DNA of 64,000 nucleotides from Pseudomonas sp. v388 (GCF_003935425.1 NZ_RHQN01000005.1:62001-126000), one strand, 5' to 3'; shown: positions 36,116-46,353, numbered from the stretch's first letter. Notes: generated by a model not told the origin, from the letters alone. Translations and numbers: made by a program.

Positions 36116-37493
36116 CGACAGCCTGCGCTGGCGGCTGTTGTGGAACCTGGCGTTGCTGCTGGTGGTGCTGATGCTGGCCAGCGGCATGAGCGCCTACTGG
36201 AACGGCCGGGAAGTGGCCGATACCGCCTATGACCGCACCCTGCTGGCCTCGGCGCGGACTATCGCCGCCGGGCTTACCCAGCGGGACGGCACCTTGAGCG
36301 CCGAAATTCCCTACGTGGCGCTCGATACCTTCGCCTATGACAGCGAAGGGCGGATTTACTACCAGGTCAACGACATTCACAAAAAGCTGATCTCCGGCTT
36401 TGAGAACCTGCCTTCGCCACCTTCCGGCACGCTAAGAACCGACGACTATCCGGCCCTTGCCAGCTTCTACAACGGCCGCTATCTGGGCCAGGATGTGCGG
36501 GTGGTCAGCCTGCTCAAACCGGTCAGCGAGCCGGGCATGAACGGCATTGCCGAGATTCGCGTGGCCGAAACCCAGGAGGCGCGGGTCGGCATGGCTCGCA
36601 GCCTGATGGCTGACACCTTGCTGCGCCTGGGGATGCTCGGCGGCGGCGCTTTGCTGCTGGTGTGGTTTACGGTCAGCGCTGCATTGCGTCCGCTGGAGCG
36701 TCTGCGTACCGCGGTTGAGGAGCGTCAGCCTGACGATCTGCGGCCATTGCCGATGGTCGAGGTCCAGCATGAATTGCGCCCACTGGTCGGCGCGCTCAAC
36801 CATTTCACCGAACGCTTGCGGGTGCAGTTCGAGCGTCAGGCGCAGTTCATCGCCGATGCCGCCCATGAATTACGCACGCCGCTGGCCGCCCTCAAGGCGC
36901 GGGTCGAGCTGGGCCTGCGGGATCGGGACCCGGCGCAGTTGCGCAGCACGCTGGAAGCCGCAGCGCTTGGCACCGACCGACTTACTCACCTGGCGAATCA
37001 GCTGTTGTCGCTGGCGCGCATCGAAAACGGTGCGCGGGCCATCGCCGAAGGTGGCGCACAGCGGCTCGACCTCAGTCAGTTGGCCCGCGAGTTGGGCATG
37101 GCGATGGCGCCGCTGGCCCATGCGCGCGGCGTGGCGCTGGCGCTGGAAGCCGAGGAGCCGGTGTGGTTGCGTGGCGAACCGACCTTGCTCAATGAGCTGC
37201 TGAGCAATCTGGTCGACAACGCGTTGGCGCATACGCCGACAGGCGGCAACGTGGTGCTGCGGGTTTACGCGCCGGGCGTTCTGGAGGTCGAGGACGACGG
37301 GCCGGGCATTCCCCTGGCGGACCGCGACCGGGTCTTCGAGCGCTTTTATCGGCGCAGCCAGCAAGGCAGCGGTTCGGGGTTGGGGTTGGCGATCGTCGGC
37401 GAAATCTGCCGCGCTCATCTGGCGCACATCACCTTGCATGATGGTGCCGAGCGCGGCTTGAAGGTCCGGGTCAGCTTCGCGGCCAATCAGTAA
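36108..37493 (+). CDS. tctE: Sensor histidine kinase TctE
   Basis: Inner-membrane kinase of 461 residues. TM1 (about 7-27), a periplasmic loop of roughly 135 residues, TM2 (about 165-190), HAMP, HisKA (ADAAHELRTPLAAL), HATPase (LSNLVDNALAHTP, GSGLGLAIVGEI). The ATG at 36108 lies inside the end of tctD. It senses extracellular tricarboxylate by family knowledge. Its 3' end overlaps the convergent HDOD gene by 7 nt. Confidence 0.92.
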   Translation: MNNDSLRWRLLWNLALLLVVLMLASGMSAYWNGREVADTAYDRTLLASARTIAAGLTQRDGTLSAEIPYVALDTFAYDSEGRIYYQVNDIHKKLISGFENLPSPPSGTLRTDDYPALASFYNGRYLGQDVRVVSLLKPVSEPGMNGIAEIRVAETQEARVGMARSLMADTLLRLGMLGGGALLLVWFTVSAALRPLERLRTAVEERQPDDLRPLPMVEVQHELRPLVGALNHFTERLRVQFERQAQFIADAAHELRTPLAALKARVELGLRDRDPAQLRSTLEAAALGTDRLTHLANQLLSLARIENGARAIAEGGAQRLDLSQLARELGMAMAPLAHARGVALALEAEEPVWLRGEPTLLNELLSNLVDNALAHTPTGGNVVLRVYAPGVLEVEDDGPGIPLADRDRVFERFYRRSQQGSGSGLGLAIVGEICRAHLAHITLHDGAERGLKVRVSFAANQ

Positions 37494-38308
37494 AGCATGG
37501 TCATGGCTTCGTCCATCTCCGCGCTCAGCAGCCCGCCGGCAGTGTCGAGTTTGAGCTGATGGAACGCGGGGAGGTCGACGACGTCGATCTCGCTGAACGG
37601 GTGGCTGGTGTTGCGATGGATATGGATAGTCGCAACCTGCACCAGATCGATGTAGTCGGCGCTTTCCGACAGTCGGGTGAAATCCTGGAAGCGTGCCGGT
37701 ACCGACGCCAGGGCATCGGGGAAATCCCAGGACCGCAGCAGGCGCTCGCCAATGATCGGGTGGATGTTGTCGATCACATGATTGAGGCTGATCGGGTCGG
37801 CGAGCAGGTCGAAATGGTCTTCGGCATAGGTCAGGATCGGCAGGATCCCGATCAGGTGAATCAGTCCGGCGAGCGTCGCCTGATCCGGCTTGAGCCTGGT
37901 ATAGCGTTGGCAAAGGCTGTAGCTGATGCCGGCGACCTGCATGCTCTGCTTCCAGATCTCGCGCATTTTTTGCTCGATGACTTCCGACTTGGCGTGGAAC
38001 ATCTGCTCGACCACCAGCCCGATGGCCAGGTTGCAGGTGTAGTTGACGCCCAGCCGGCGGATCGCCGTGCCGACATCGCTCACTTCGAAATTGGCCCGCA
38101 ACAGCGGGCTGTTCGCGACCTTGATCATGCGAGCCGACAGCGCAGTGTCGCTGCCGATCACTTTGCTCAAGGCGGCGATACTGATGTCTGTGTCTTCGGC
38201 GGCAAGGCGGATCTTCAGTGCTACTTCGGGCAGGGTCGGCAGGAACAGGGCATCGCGGTCGATGGCCTTGATCAAATTTCTCTGCACCTCGTCAGCCATC
38301 TTGCTCAT
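37487..38308 (-). CDS. HDOD-domain protein
   Basis: Cytoplasmic protein of 273 residues whose HDOD domain (about 20-215; LPTLPEVALKIRLAAED, VIGSDTALSARMIKVANSPLL, LIHLIGILPILTYA) is a non-catalytic relative of HD phosphohydrolases. Such proteins act in signalling and bind partner proteins or nucleotides; the specific role is unknown. It is a single gene between tctE and ygfZ, in the same place in P. aeruginosa. Confidence 0.85.
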   Translation of the reverse strand: MSKMADEVQRNLIKAIDRDALFLPTLPEVALKIRLAAEDTDISIAALSKVIGSDTALSARMIKVANSPLLRANFEVSDVGTAIRRLGVNYTCNLAIGLVVEQMFHAKSEVIEQKMREIWKQSMQVAGISYSLCQRYTRLKPDQATLAGLIHLIGILPILTYAEDHFDLLADPISLNHVIDNIHPIIGERLLRSWDFPDALASVPARFQDFTRLSESADYIDLVQVATIHIHRNTSHPFSEIDVVDLPAFHQLKLDTAGGLLSAEMDEAMTMLY

Positions 38309-38415
38309 GTTGCTTCTCGCAGCCGTTAGGGGTGTCCGGGATTGTCCCGGCGCGTCTGGGCGTCGGGTAACCGGATAGGTTGAATGACAGTTGTATCCAG
38401 AGTGTGTTCGATCGG

Positions 38416-39357
38416 TCAGCGTTGCGTTTCGAGTTTGCTGTCCAGGGTGTAGGGCAGTTCACACAATTGCAGAGCCGGGCCGTCCGGCGACCCCAGGTGA
38501 ACCTGACCACCTTCCGCTGCGTCCGCCTGCAGCACGGCCAGCAGTTCCATACCTTGGCCGGCTTGTGCGGCGATCACCACGTTGCCTGCGGAGCTGGCGT
38601 TGACCGGCGAAAACAGCGGGGTGCCGGGCGCTGGAAGCTCGCCGCCTTGACTCGATAACCGATACAGCCTGCGCTTGAGCTTGCCCAGGTATTGCATGCG
38701 CGCGACGATTTCCTGGCCGGTGTAGCAGCCTTTCTTGAAACTCACGCCGCCCACCGCTTGCAGGTTGATCATCTGCGGGATGAACTCTTCGCGGGTCGTT
38801 GCGAACACCTGACCCACGCCGGCGCGGATCTGGCCGAGCAGCCAGTCGTTTAGCGGCGCTTCGGGCAAATGCCCGGCGAGCTGCGATTTCATGGTGTCTG
38901 TCTGATCGGCAGGGACCCACAGTTCGGCGCGGCCCGGCGACACGCGAATGGCGATCAGCTGGTTGGCCCGCACGACGCTGTCGGTGTCCTGCGCAAGCTC
39001 CAGCCCGAGGCGGGCCAGCGCGGCGTCGCCGTCCTGCAGGCCGAAGCGCACCCAGGCGTCGCTTTCGTCCGTCAGTTTGGACTTGGAGAACACTGCGTAT
39101 TTGCGCAAGTCCAGCAGTTGCGGCTCGATCAGCTCGCGGGCCATGGCCAGCAGGCAGTCGGTGCCGTCGAGCAGGATGCGAAAGCTGGACTGCATCCGGC
39201 CCTTCTGCGTGCAGCGTGCGCCCAGGCTGGATTTGTCTTCGCTCAGGTAATTGAGGTTGCAGGTCAACTGACCCTGCAGGAATTTGCTGGCATCCACGCC
39301 GCGAACGGCAAGAATGCCTTCATGGGAAAGCGTGCAGTAAAAAGCTGAGTGGGCCAT
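38416..39357 (-). CDS. ygfZ: Folate-binding Fe/S cluster repair protein YgfZ
   Basis: Protein of 313 residues in the aminomethyltransferase-like YgfZ family, which uses tetrahydrofolate to maintain some Fe/S enzymes. The hallmark K-G-C-Y-T-G-Q-E motif is present ([20 protein letters not shown]) with its conserved Cys, plus [15 protein letters not shown] at the N-terminus. The ATG at 39357 gives the normal N-terminus [14 protein letters not shown]; one at 39363 adds two residues. It is divergent from sdhE. Confidence 0.92.
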   Translation of the reverse strand: MAHSAFYCTLSHEGILAVRGVDASKFLQGQLTCNLNYLSEDKSSLGARCTQKGRMQSSFRILLDGTDCLLAMARELIEPQLLDLRKYAVFSKSKLTDESDAWVRFGLQDGDAALARLGLELAQDTDSVVRANQLIAIRVSPGRAELWVPADQTDTMKSQLAGHLPEAPLNDWLLGQIRAGVGQVFATTREEFIPQMINLQAVGGVSFKKGCYTGQEIVARMQYLGKLKRRLYRLSSQGGELPAPGTPLFSPVNASSAGNVVIAAQAGQGMELLAVLQADAAEGGQVHLGSPDGPALQLCELPYTLDSKLETQR

Positions 39358-39505
39358 GGTCATCGCATGTGGAAAATGTCTGGGGCACATCATAGTGCCG
39401 TGTCGCGATTATGAATACGGGCACATGAAAACTGCTGCGACCATTGCACGATTCGCCAGCTCGCCTTGCGGCTGTATACTCGCCGCCTACTTTGAGGAGC
39501 GCTCC

Positions 39506-39760
39506 ATGGTCGAAGACGTTGAACTCAACCGCCTGTACTGGCACAGCCGCCGCGGCATGCTCGAACTGGACGTGTTGCTGGTCCCTTTCGTGAAAGAAGT
39601 CTATCCAACCCTGAACGACGCGGATCGTGACCTCTATCGTCGCCTGCTGACGTGCGAGGATCAGGACATGTTCGGCTGGTTCATGCAGCGCGCCGAGTCC
39701 GAAGATCCCGAACTGCAGCGCATGGTTCGCATGATCCTGGATCGTGTCCAGCCCAAGTGA
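39506..39760 (+). CDS. sdhE: FAD assembly factor SdhE
   Basis: Small factor of 84 residues that promotes covalent FAD attachment to succinate dehydrogenase and fumarate reductase. The essential RGxxE motif is seen as RRGMLELD, and the C-terminal part has the DQDMFGWFM segment. GAGGAG precedes the ATG at 39506. It overlaps the downstream ygfX gene by 17 nt and is close to nadB, another flavoenzyme gene. Confidence 0.95.
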   Translation: MVEDVELNRLYWHSRRGMLELDVLLVPFVKEVYPTLNDADRDLYRRLLTCEDQDMFGWFMQRAESEDPELQRMVRMILDRVQPK

Positions 39761-40208
39761 CAGGTTCCACTGCCGTTGGCAGGCCTCGCGGCTGTTGTTG
39801 ACGGCTTACCTCGCGGCTCTGGGGCTGGCACTTGTTGCGCTGGCCTGGCTCGATGTTCCACGGTCGGCGGTCGCCGTCGGGGTGGTGCTGTGTGCGGCCC
39901 ATGCGCGGTGGGTGCTGCCACGCCGGATCCTGCTCAGGCACGCTGCGGCTTTCAGGGCGTTGCGGCGGGATGCCGACGGGTGGCAAATCTGGAGCGAGCG
40001 GGGCGGATGGCAGTCGGTGCAGGTGTGCGGCGACAGCGTGGTGCTGCCGCTGATCGTGATCCTGCGCTTTCGCTTGCAGCGTGACGGGCGACCCGGGAAA
40101 CAGGTTCACAGCGCCTGCATCCCTTGTGACGCCCTGGTGCCGGACGAGCACCGACGCCTTCGGGTGCGCTTGAAGTTCAGCCGACGTGGTTTGTCGGCAC
40201 CAGAATAG
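39744..40208 (+). CDS. YgfX/CptA-family membrane protein
   Basis: Protein of 154 residues from the GTG at 39744 inside the end of sdhE. Two membrane helices (about 15-35 and 41-57) are followed by a basic soluble part ([26 protein letters not shown]). It matches the size, topology and position (after sdhE) of E. coli YgfX. YgfX was described as a toxin acting on cytoskeletal proteins with SdhE as partner, and later as linked to flavinylation. It overlaps the nadB 3' end convergently by 32 nt. Confidence 0.75.
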   Translation: MSSPSDRFHCRWQASRLLLTAYLAALGLALVALAWLDVPRSAVAVGVVLCAAHARWVLPRRILLRHAAAFRALRRDADGWQIWSERGGWQSVQVCGDSVVLPLIVILRFRLQRDGRPGKQVHSACIPCDALVPDEHRRLRVRLKFSRRGLSAPE

Positions 40209-41793
40209 TGTCCAGTGCTTCGGGCAGCATGTCCGGGTAATCCAGCGTGTAGTGCAGCCCGCGGCTTTCCTTGCGCTCCATCGCCGAGCGAATCATCAGC
40301 TCCGCCACCTGCGCCAGGTTGCGCAATTCGATCAGGTCACGGCTGACCTTGTAGTTGCTGTAGAACTCGTCGATCTCGTCCAGCAGCAAGCGCACCCGAT
40401 GCTGGGCACGTTGCAGGCGCTTGCTGGTGCGCACGATACCCACGTAATCCCACATGAAACGCCGCAACTCGTCCCAGTTGTGGGCGATGATCACGTCTTC
40501 GTCCGAATCGGTGACCTGGCTGGCGTCCCACGCCGGCAAGTTCACCGGCATCGCCACTTCGCCCAGTTGGGCTTCGATGTGGTCGGCGGCGGACCGGGCG
40601 TAGACGAAGCATTCGAGCAGCGAATTGCTGGCCATGCGGTTGGCGCCGTGCAGGCCGGTAAAGCTGGTTTCGCCGATGGCGTAGAGGCCGGGGACGTCAG
40701 TGCGCCCCTGGCTGTCGACTATTACGCCGCCGCAGGTGTAATGCGCGGCGGGTACCACGGGAATCGGCTGGCGCGTGATGTCGATGGAAAATTCCAGGCA
40801 GCGCTCGTACACGGTAGGGAAGTGCGCCTTGATGAACTCCGGGGATTTGTGCGTGATGTCCAGGTACACGCAATCGATGCCCAGGCGCTTCATTTCATGG
40901 TCGATGGCACGCGCGACAATATCGCGCGGCGCCAGCTCGGCGCGCTCATCGAAGCGCGGCATGAACCGCTCGCCGTTGGGCAGCTTCAAGTAAGCGCCTT
41001 CGCCGCGCAGCGCTTCGGTAATGAGAAAGCTCTTGGCTTGCGGGTGATACAGGCAGGTGGGATGAAACTGGTTGAACTCCAGATTTGCCACCCGGCAGCC
41101 GGAGCGCCAGGCCATGGCGATGCCGTCACCGCAGGCGCCGTCCGGGTTGCTGGTATACAGATAGACCTTGGCCGCGCCGCCTGACGCCAGAATCGTGAAG
41201 CGCGCGGCGTAGGTGTCGACTTCGCCGCTGCGGCGGTTAAGCACATAGGCACCCAGGCAACGATTGCCTTCAAGGCCCAGGCGCGGTTCGGTAATCAGGT
41301 CGATGGCTGCGCATTGGTCGAGCAACTGGATGTTCGGCCGTTGCCTGGCCTGGTCGAGCAGGGTCTTGAAGATCGCCGCCCCAGTGGCATCCGCCGCATG
41401 AATGATGCGCCGATGGCTGTGCCCACCCTCGCGGGTCAGGTGAAACTCGAAGCCGCTTTCCTCGGTATCGGCCTGCTCGCCGCGGGTAAAGGGCACGCCC
41501 TGGTCGATCAGCCACTGGATCGCCTCGCGGCTGTGCTCCACGGTAAAGCGCACTGCCTCTTCATTGCACAGGCCGCCGCCGGCATTGAGGGTGTCTTCAA
41601 CATGAGATTGCACGGTGTCGGTGTCATCGAGCACCGCCGCAACGCCGCCCTGCGCCCAGAAGGTCGAACCGTTCGACAGATCGCCCTTGCTCAGGACTGC
41701 GATCCGCAGGTGGGCCGGGAGGGTCAACGCCAGGCTCAACCCCGCAGCGCCGCTGCCGATAACCAGGACATCATGCTGAAATTGTTGGCTCAT
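40177..41793 (-). CDS. nadB: L-aspartate oxidase
   Basis: FAD enzyme of 538 residues that oxidises L-aspartate to iminoaspartate, the first step of bacterial NAD synthesis. Seen: the FAD-binding [28 protein letters not shown], the active-site [17 protein letters not shown]-type region, the fumarate-reductase family REAHYTCGG-like segment ([15 protein letters not shown]), and [26 protein letters not shown]. Length is normal. Confidence 0.97.
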   Translation of the reverse strand: MSQQFQHDVLVIGSGAAGLSLALTLPAHLRIAVLSKGDLSNGSTFWAQGGVAAVLDDTDTVQSHVEDTLNAGGGLCNEEAVRFTVEHSREAIQWLIDQGVPFTRGEQADTEESGFEFHLTREGGHSHRRIIHAADATGAAIFKTLLDQARQRPNIQLLDQCAAIDLITEPRLGLEGNRCLGAYVLNRRSGEVDTYAARFTILASGGAAKVYLYTSNPDGACGDGIAMAWRSGCRVANLEFNQFHPTCLYHPQAKSFLITEALRGEGAYLKLPNGERFMPRFDERAELAPRDIVARAIDHEMKRLGIDCVYLDITHKSPEFIKAHFPTVYERCLEFSIDITRQPIPVVPAAHYTCGGVIVDSQGRTDVPGLYAIGETSFTGLHGANRMASNSLLECFVYARSAADHIEAQLGEVAMPVNLPAWDASQVTDSDEDVIIAHNWDELRRFMWDYVGIVRTSKRLQRAQHRVRLLLDEIDEFYSNYKVSRDLIELRNLAQVAELMIRSAMERKESRGLHYTLDYPDMLPEALDTILVPTNHVG

Positions 41794-42293
41794 CAGTGAA
41801 TTTCGCCTTTAACGGCCACTAGTATAAGTAAGGGTCTATCGGCACAATAGCCGCGCCTTCATGGCAATGTGAGACCACGGCGGGCATGGATTGTGCTCCA
41901 GTCCCTGACGTCATGCATACCGTTTTTCCGTCAGGCATGTGGTGTTTTCCTACGCCTCCTGCTGATTCTACGACGTAGGTTGCTTTGTGTGTCTGACACC
42001 TGTGCCGGAATTCCGGGAACTTTTCCAGGCTTTCCGGGCTCAATAGCAGGTTGCCTTTAAAGGAACAGCGTCGGCTTTACGCCCGGCCCGGTTGGTCATT
42101 ACCGACGGCGGATCCGACGACAAGACTATTCGCGCAGCCGACTCTGTTCGCGCTGCGTTTTTCGTGCAGGCCTTCGACGGCCCGCAGGAAACTTGCTTGA
42201 AGGGGGAGAACTTTTGCGAAAAGCCCGAGTCTATGTTTGCGAGCCTGAACAATATCAGTTGCAACGCTCCTTCAAGCTTAACGAGGAGTGTTC
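41794..42293. other. nadB-algU divergent intergenic region
   Basis: 500 bp with no credible gene on either strand. It should contain the nadB promoter at the left and carries a clear extracytoplasmic sigma-type promoter for algU at 42208-42233. A second, weaker match starts at GGAAACTTG (42187). The middle part has no repeats or structured RNA that I can recognise. Confidence 0.6.
42208..42233 (+). promoter_or_regulatory. AlgU-dependent autoregulatory promoter of algU
   Basis: GAACTT (42208-42213), a 16-nt spacer, then TCTA (42230-42233), matching the AlgU/RpoE consensus GAACTT-N16/17-TCTGA with one difference. It lies about 60 nt before the algU ATG, as in P. aeruginosa, where algU is autoregulated. 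Confidence 0.7.
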
Positions 42294-42875
42294 ATGCTAA
42301 CCCAGGAAGAGGATCAGCAGCTGGTCGAGCGCGTACAGCGCGGCGACACGCGAGCATTTGATCTGTTGGTGCTGAAATACCAGCACAAGATTCTAGGGTT
42401 GATCGTGCGATTCGTGCACGACACCCATGAGGCTCAAGACGTTGCACAAGAGGCCTTTATCAAGGCTTACCGTGCACTGGGAAATTTTCGCGGCGACAGT
42501 GCTTTTTATACCTGGCTGTACCGCATCGCCATCAACACGGCGAAAAACTATCTGGTGTCGCGCGGTCGGCGGCCACCTGATAGCGATGTGAGGTCTGAGG
42601 ACGCGGAGTTCTACGATGGCGATCATGGCCTCAAGGACATCGAGTCGCCGGAACGTGCATTGTTGAGGGATGAAATCGAAGGCACAGTCCATCGAACCAT
42701 CCAGCTTCTCCCGGAAGATTTACGTACTGCCCTAACTTTACGTGAATTCGACGGTCTGAGTTACGAAGACATTGCGAGCGTCATGCAATGTCCTGTTGGT
42801 ACCGTGCGCTCTCGGATCTTCCGCGCTCGGGAAGCCATCGATAAAGCCCTGCAGCCGTTGTTGCAGGAATCCTGA
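42294..42875 (+). CDS. algU: Extracytoplasmic-function sigma factor AlgU (RpoE, AlgT)
   Basis: Group 4 sigma factor of 193 residues, almost identical in wording to other Pseudomonas AlgU (opening LTQEEDQQLVERVQRGD). Sigma-2 includes DTHEAQDVAQEAFIKAYRAL, sigma-4 has LTLREFDGLSYEDIASVMQ and PVGTVRSRIFRAR. It drives envelope-stress and alginate genes and is held by MucA. The ATG at 42294 is preceded by GAGGAG; two codons further upstream are open but not needed. First gene of the muc operon. Confidence 0.98.
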   Translation: MLTQEEDQQLVERVQRGDTRAFDLLVLKYQHKILGLIVRFVHDTHEAQDVAQEAFIKAYRALGNFRGDSAFYTWLYRIAINTAKNYLVSRGRRPPDSDVRSEDAEFYDGDHGLKDIESPERALLRDEIEGTVHRTIQLLPEDLRTALTLREFDGLSYEDIASVMQCPVGTVRSRIFRAREAIDKALQPLLQES

Positions 42876-42908
42876 GACAGCGGCGATAGCCCAAGAGAGG
42901 AACCCGCC

Positions 42909-43502
42909 ATGAGTCGTGAAGCCCTGCAGGAATCGCTGTCCGCAGTGATGGATAACGAAGCGGACGAATTGGAATTGCGTCGAGTGCTGAATGCCATCGA
43001 CGATGCGGATACACGTGCCACATGGTCGCGTTATCAAATTGCCCGTGCAGCCATGCACAAAGAACTGTTGATGCCTCATCTGGATATTTCGGCAGCTGTT
43101 TCCGCCGCAATCGCCGATGAAGTAAGCCCGCTCAAGGCGGCTCGCGGTCCTTGGCGCTCTCTGGGTCGTCTGGCGGTAGCTGCTTCGGTGACCGTCGCCG
43201 TTCTGGCCGGTGTTCGCCTGTACAACCAGGACGACATCGCGGGTGCTCAACTGGCCCAGCAAGGCCAGCAGCCTGCCAACCTGTCGATGCCGCAGGTCAA
43301 AGGTCCGGCTGTGCTGGCGGGCTACACCGAAAGCTCCGAGCAGGCACCAGGCCCGATGGTCAACGGTGTTCTGCAAGGCAAGGCTGGCGAAGATGACAGC
43401 CGTCTGCCGGGTTACTTGCGTCAACACGCGCAGGATGCTGCCGTGAAGGGTGCTGACAGCGCGCTGCCATACGCTCGTGCTGCAAGCCTGGAAAACCGTT
43501 AA
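42909..43502 (+). CDS. mucA: Anti-sigma factor MucA
   Basis: Single-pass inner-membrane anti-sigma factor of 197 residues that binds AlgU. The cytoplasmic N-terminal domain (about 1-78) has LQESLSAVMDNEADELELRR, one membrane helix (about 82-101, LAVAASVTVAVLAGVRLY) follows, then a periplasmic domain rich in Gln, Gly and Ala. Regulated proteolysis by AlgW and MucP frees AlgU in known systems. The reading frame is intact, with no mucoidy-type truncation. Confidence 0.96.
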   Translation: MSREALQESLSAVMDNEADELELRRVLNAIDDADTRATWSRYQIARAAMHKELLMPHLDISAAVSAAIADEVSPLKAARGPWRSLGRLAVAASVTVAVLAGVRLYNQDDIAGAQLAQQGQQPANLSMPQVKGPAVLAGYTESSEQAPGPMVNGVLQGKAGEDDSRLPGYLRQHAQDAAVKGADSALPYARAASLENR

Positions 43503-43510
43503 GGAGTAGC

Positions 43511-44467
43511 ATGCGAGCCGTCCGTCTTTGGCCATTGTTGTTCGGTGGATGGCTTGTCCTCCCGGTATATGCCGATGAAGCGCAGGACGCAGTCAAGCGT
43601 CTTGCTCAGGCAGATGAACAGCAGAATTACCAAGGGACGTTCGTCTACGAGCGCAACGGTAGTTTTTCCACTCACCGAATCTGGCATCGCATAAGCGACG
43701 GCAAGGTTCGTGAGCGGTTGCTGCAGCTCGATGGTTCCGCCCAGGAAGTTCTGCGCGTAGGGGGAATGACCCAGTGCGTTAGTGGCACGCTGGCACCCGG
43801 CGTCGCCAATCCTTCCGAGTCTTCATCCCGCGTTCTGGATGCCAAGAAACTTTCCGCCTGGTACGACCTGAAAATGGCCGGTTCATCCAGAGTGGCCGGT
43901 CGTGCGGCGTCCATTCTGGCGATCACGCCCAAGGATCAGCATCGTTACGGCGTCGAATTGCACGTCGATAACGCAACCGGTCTGACCCTCAAGTCATTGC
44001 TGTTGAGCGACAAGGGCCAGTTGCTGGAGCGTTTCCAGTTCACCGAATTCGACACAGCCGTCCCGACCGATCAGCAATTGCAGGCCAGTGCCGAATGCAA
44101 GCCTGTGAACATGGTCAAGGCCAGGCCGGAAGCCACGATTGCGCCGGTGGACTGGCGATCGGACTGGTTGCCTTCGGGTTTCGAGTTGAGCAGTAGCGGC
44201 GTGCGCAAGGACCCTGCATCGGGCGCGGAGGTCGCATCACTGATGTACGGTGACGGGCTGGCACGTGTGTCGGTGTTCATCGAGCGGATCAGTAACGCCG
44301 CGACCACGGATATCCGTACTCAGTTAGGCCCGACCGTGGCGGTATCGCGCCGTTTGACGACGCCGCAGGGTGACGCCCTGGTGACGGTGGTCGGAGAGGT
44401 TCCGCTAGGCACTGCAGAGCGTATAGCGTTGTCGATGCGCAGCACTGCCGCTCAAGCCAGCAAGTAA
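43511..44467 (+). CDS. mucB: Periplasmic negative regulator MucB (RseB-like)
   Basis: Exported protein of 318 residues that shields MucA from proteolysis. The signal peptide (about 1-21, ending VYA) is followed by the MucB/RseB N-terminal LolA-like domain (DAVKRLAQADEQQNYQGTFVYER, VRERLLQLDGSAQEVLR) and the C-terminal domain (VDWRSDWLPSGFEL). Eight nucleotides separate it from mucA. Confidence 0.95.
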   Translation: MRAVRLWPLLFGGWLVLPVYADEAQDAVKRLAQADEQQNYQGTFVYERNGSFSTHRIWHRISDGKVRERLLQLDGSAQEVLRVGGMTQCVSGTLAPGVANPSESSSRVLDAKKLSAWYDLKMAGSSRVAGRAASILAITPKDQHRYGVELHVDNATGLTLKSLLLSDKGQLLERFQFTEFDTAVPTDQQLQASAECKPVNMVKARPEATIAPVDWRSDWLPSGFELSSSGVRKDPASGAEVASLMYGDGLARVSVFIERISNAATTDIRTQLGPTVAVSRRLTTPQGDALVTVVGEVPLGTAERIALSMRSTAAQASK

Positions 44468-44747
44468 TGCCGACGTTGAAACGCCTGTGATGTAAAAGAT
44501 TTCATCTCGGGCACGATACCCTGCCAGGCCGCAGTCCTGCTGGTCTGGAGCTGGTTGCTGAAATGTTTGGTGAGCTTTGCAAGTTGCAAAAGCGGCCGTT
44601 TTTTTCTATAGGTCACAGCCTTGCCGCTCTGGCCTTTGTCGTTTGTGGGGCCTTGAAGCTGATCCTCAACCAGGGCCGAAGCTGTGCCGGCCCTTTGGGT
44701 CACTCGCTCTGTACTGCTTAACTTTGCTCGTTGTGAACGGGAGCCGT

Positions 44748-46181
44748 ATGTCGATACCACGCATGAAATCTTATCTCTCACTGTTCGCCGCCGTGTTCAT
44801 GCTCGGTCAGGTTGCCGTGGCTCAGGCCGAAGACCTGCCGGACTTCACCGGTCTGGTCGAGCAGGCATCCCCGGCCGTGGTGAACATCAGTACCCGCCAG
44901 AAATTGCCGGATCGTGCCGTCGCGGGCCAGCAGATGCCCGACCTGGAAGGTCTGCCGCCGATGTTGCGCGAATTTCTCGAGCGCAGCATGCCGCCAGGGT
45001 CTCGCCCGCCAGGCAAGGGCGACCGACAGCGCGAGGCCCAGTCCCTGGGCTCGGGCTTCATCATTTCCGCCGACGGTTATGTGCTGACCAACAACCATGT
45101 GATCGATGGCGCTGACGAAATCCTCGTCCGCCTGTCCGATCGCAGCGAACTGAAAGCCCGGCTGGTCGGTACCGATCCCCGCACCGATGTTGCGGTCCTC
45201 AAGATCGAGGGCAAGGATCTGCCAACGGCCAAGCTGGGCAATTCCAACAAGCTGAAGGTCGGTGAGTGGGTCCTGGCCATCGGTTCGCCGTTCGGCTTCG
45301 ATCACTCGGTGACCAAAGGCATCGTGAGCGCCAAGGGCCGCAGCCTGCCGAACGATACCTATGTGCCGTTCATCCAGACCGACGTGGCGATCAATCCCGG
45401 CAACTCGGGTGGCCCGTTGTTCAACATGGCCGGCGAGGTCGTGGGGATCAACTCGCAGATCTTTACCCGTTCCGGCGGCTTCATGGGGCTTTCGTTCGCC
45501 ATCCCGATCGATGTGGCACTCGACGTCGCCAATCAGCTCAAGGCCAACGGCAAGGTCAATCGTGGCTGGCTGGGCGTCGTGATTCAGGAAGTGAACAAGG
45601 ATCTGGCCGAGTCGTTTGGCCTGGACAAGCCGGCCGGTGCGCTGGTGGCTCAAGTGCTTGAAGACGGCCCGGCGGCCAAGGGCGGCCTGCAAGTGGGTGA
45701 TGTGATTCTCAGCGCCAACGGCCAGCCGGTCATCATGTCGGCCGACCTGCCGCACCTGATCGGTAATCTCAAGGACGGCAGCAAGGCCGAGCTTGAGGTC
45801 ATCCGTGACGGCAAGCGTCAGACCCTGACCGTGACCGTCGGCGCATTGCCGGACGAAGGCCAGGAAATGGGCGGCACGCCGGGCGCAGGTTCGGAACGCA
45901 GCAGCAACCGCTTGGGTGTTTCGGTGACCGAGCTGACCGCCGAGCAGAAGAAGTCGCTGGATCTCAAGGGTGGCGTAGTCATCAAGGACGTCCTGGGTGG
46001 CCCGGCATCGCTCATCGGGTTGCAGTCCGGTGACGTGATCACGCACCTGAACAATCAGGCGATCACCACTGCCAAGCAGTTCACGGACGTGGCCAAGAGC
46101 CTGCCCAAGGATCGTTCCGTTTCAATGCGCGTGTTGCGTCAGGGACGAGCGACGTTCATCACCTTCAAGCTTGCCGAGTAA
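44748..46181 (+). CDS. mucD: Periplasmic serine protease MucD (DegP/HtrA-like)
   Basis: HtrA-family protease/chaperone of 477 residues in the periplasm. The signal peptide (about 1-27, ending AQA) starts at ATG 44748, preceded by GGGAG. The catalytic triad is intact: His in LTNNHVIDGADE, Asp in DPRTDVAVLKIE, Ser in INPGNSGGPLFN. Two PDZ domains follow (about 265-360 and 375-475). It dampens AlgU by degrading misfolded signals. A 280-bp gap separates it from mucB, with no mucC gene. Confidence 0.96.
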   Translation: MSIPRMKSYLSLFAAVFMLGQVAVAQAEDLPDFTGLVEQASPAVVNISTRQKLPDRAVAGQQMPDLEGLPPMLREFLERSMPPGSRPPGKGDRQREAQSLGSGFIISADGYVLTNNHVIDGADEILVRLSDRSELKARLVGTDPRTDVAVLKIEGKDLPTAKLGNSNKLKVGEWVLAIGSPFGFDHSVTKGIVSAKGRSLPNDTYVPFIQTDVAINPGNSGGPLFNMAGEVVGINSQIFTRSGGFMGLSFAIPIDVALDVANQLKANGKVNRGWLGVVIQEVNKDLAESFGLDKPAGALVAQVLEDGPAAKGGLQVGDVILSANGQPVIMSADLPHLIGNLKDGSKAELEVIRDGKRQTLTVTVGALPDEGQEMGGTPGAGSERSSNRLGVSVTELTAEQKKSLDLKGGVVIKDVLGGPASLIGLQSGDVITHLNNQAITTAKQFTDVAKSLPKDRSVSMRVLRQGRATFITFKLAE

Positions 46182-46198
46182 CGGAAGCGTTTGATCAG

Positions 46199-46226
46199 AA
46201 AAGGGCGGCTCATACCGCCCTTTTTT
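46199..46226 (+). terminator. Rho-independent terminator of the muc operon
   Basis: AAAAGGGCGG-ctcata-CCGCCC followed by six T residues, starting 17 nt after the mucD stop. A textbook intrinsic terminator. Confidence 0.92.
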
Positions 46227-46270
46227 GTGGATGCTGTTCAAGGGGCGGGCAGGGTAGTTGCCTGCGAGCG

Positions 46271-46299
46271 TGACGCCCCTTGCTTCCATCAGGTACAAT
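46271..46299 (+). promoter_or_regulatory. Candidate sigma-70 promoter of lepA
   Basis: TGACGC and TACAAT separated by 17 nt, ending 54 nt before the lepA GTG and after the muc terminator. The -10 match is good; the -35 is partial. Confidence 0.4.
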
Positions 46300-46353
46300 T
46301 CCCGGCTATTTTTCGGCGGGTAAACTGCCTGCAACCTTTTTGAGTGTTGATCC

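Noticed and set aside
41819-42264. Several 60-75-codon frames in the nadB-algU gap
   Set aside because: No ribosome sites, mutually overlapping, and placed across the algU promoter.
43151-43446. Overlapping frames inside mucA as a second product
   Set aside because: No start signals, and mucA is intact and typical.
44452-44781. Minus-strand 109-codon frame in the mucB-mucD gap as a mucC remnant
   Set aside because: Wrong strand, and the translation does not resemble MucC/RseC. I treat the gap as non-coding.
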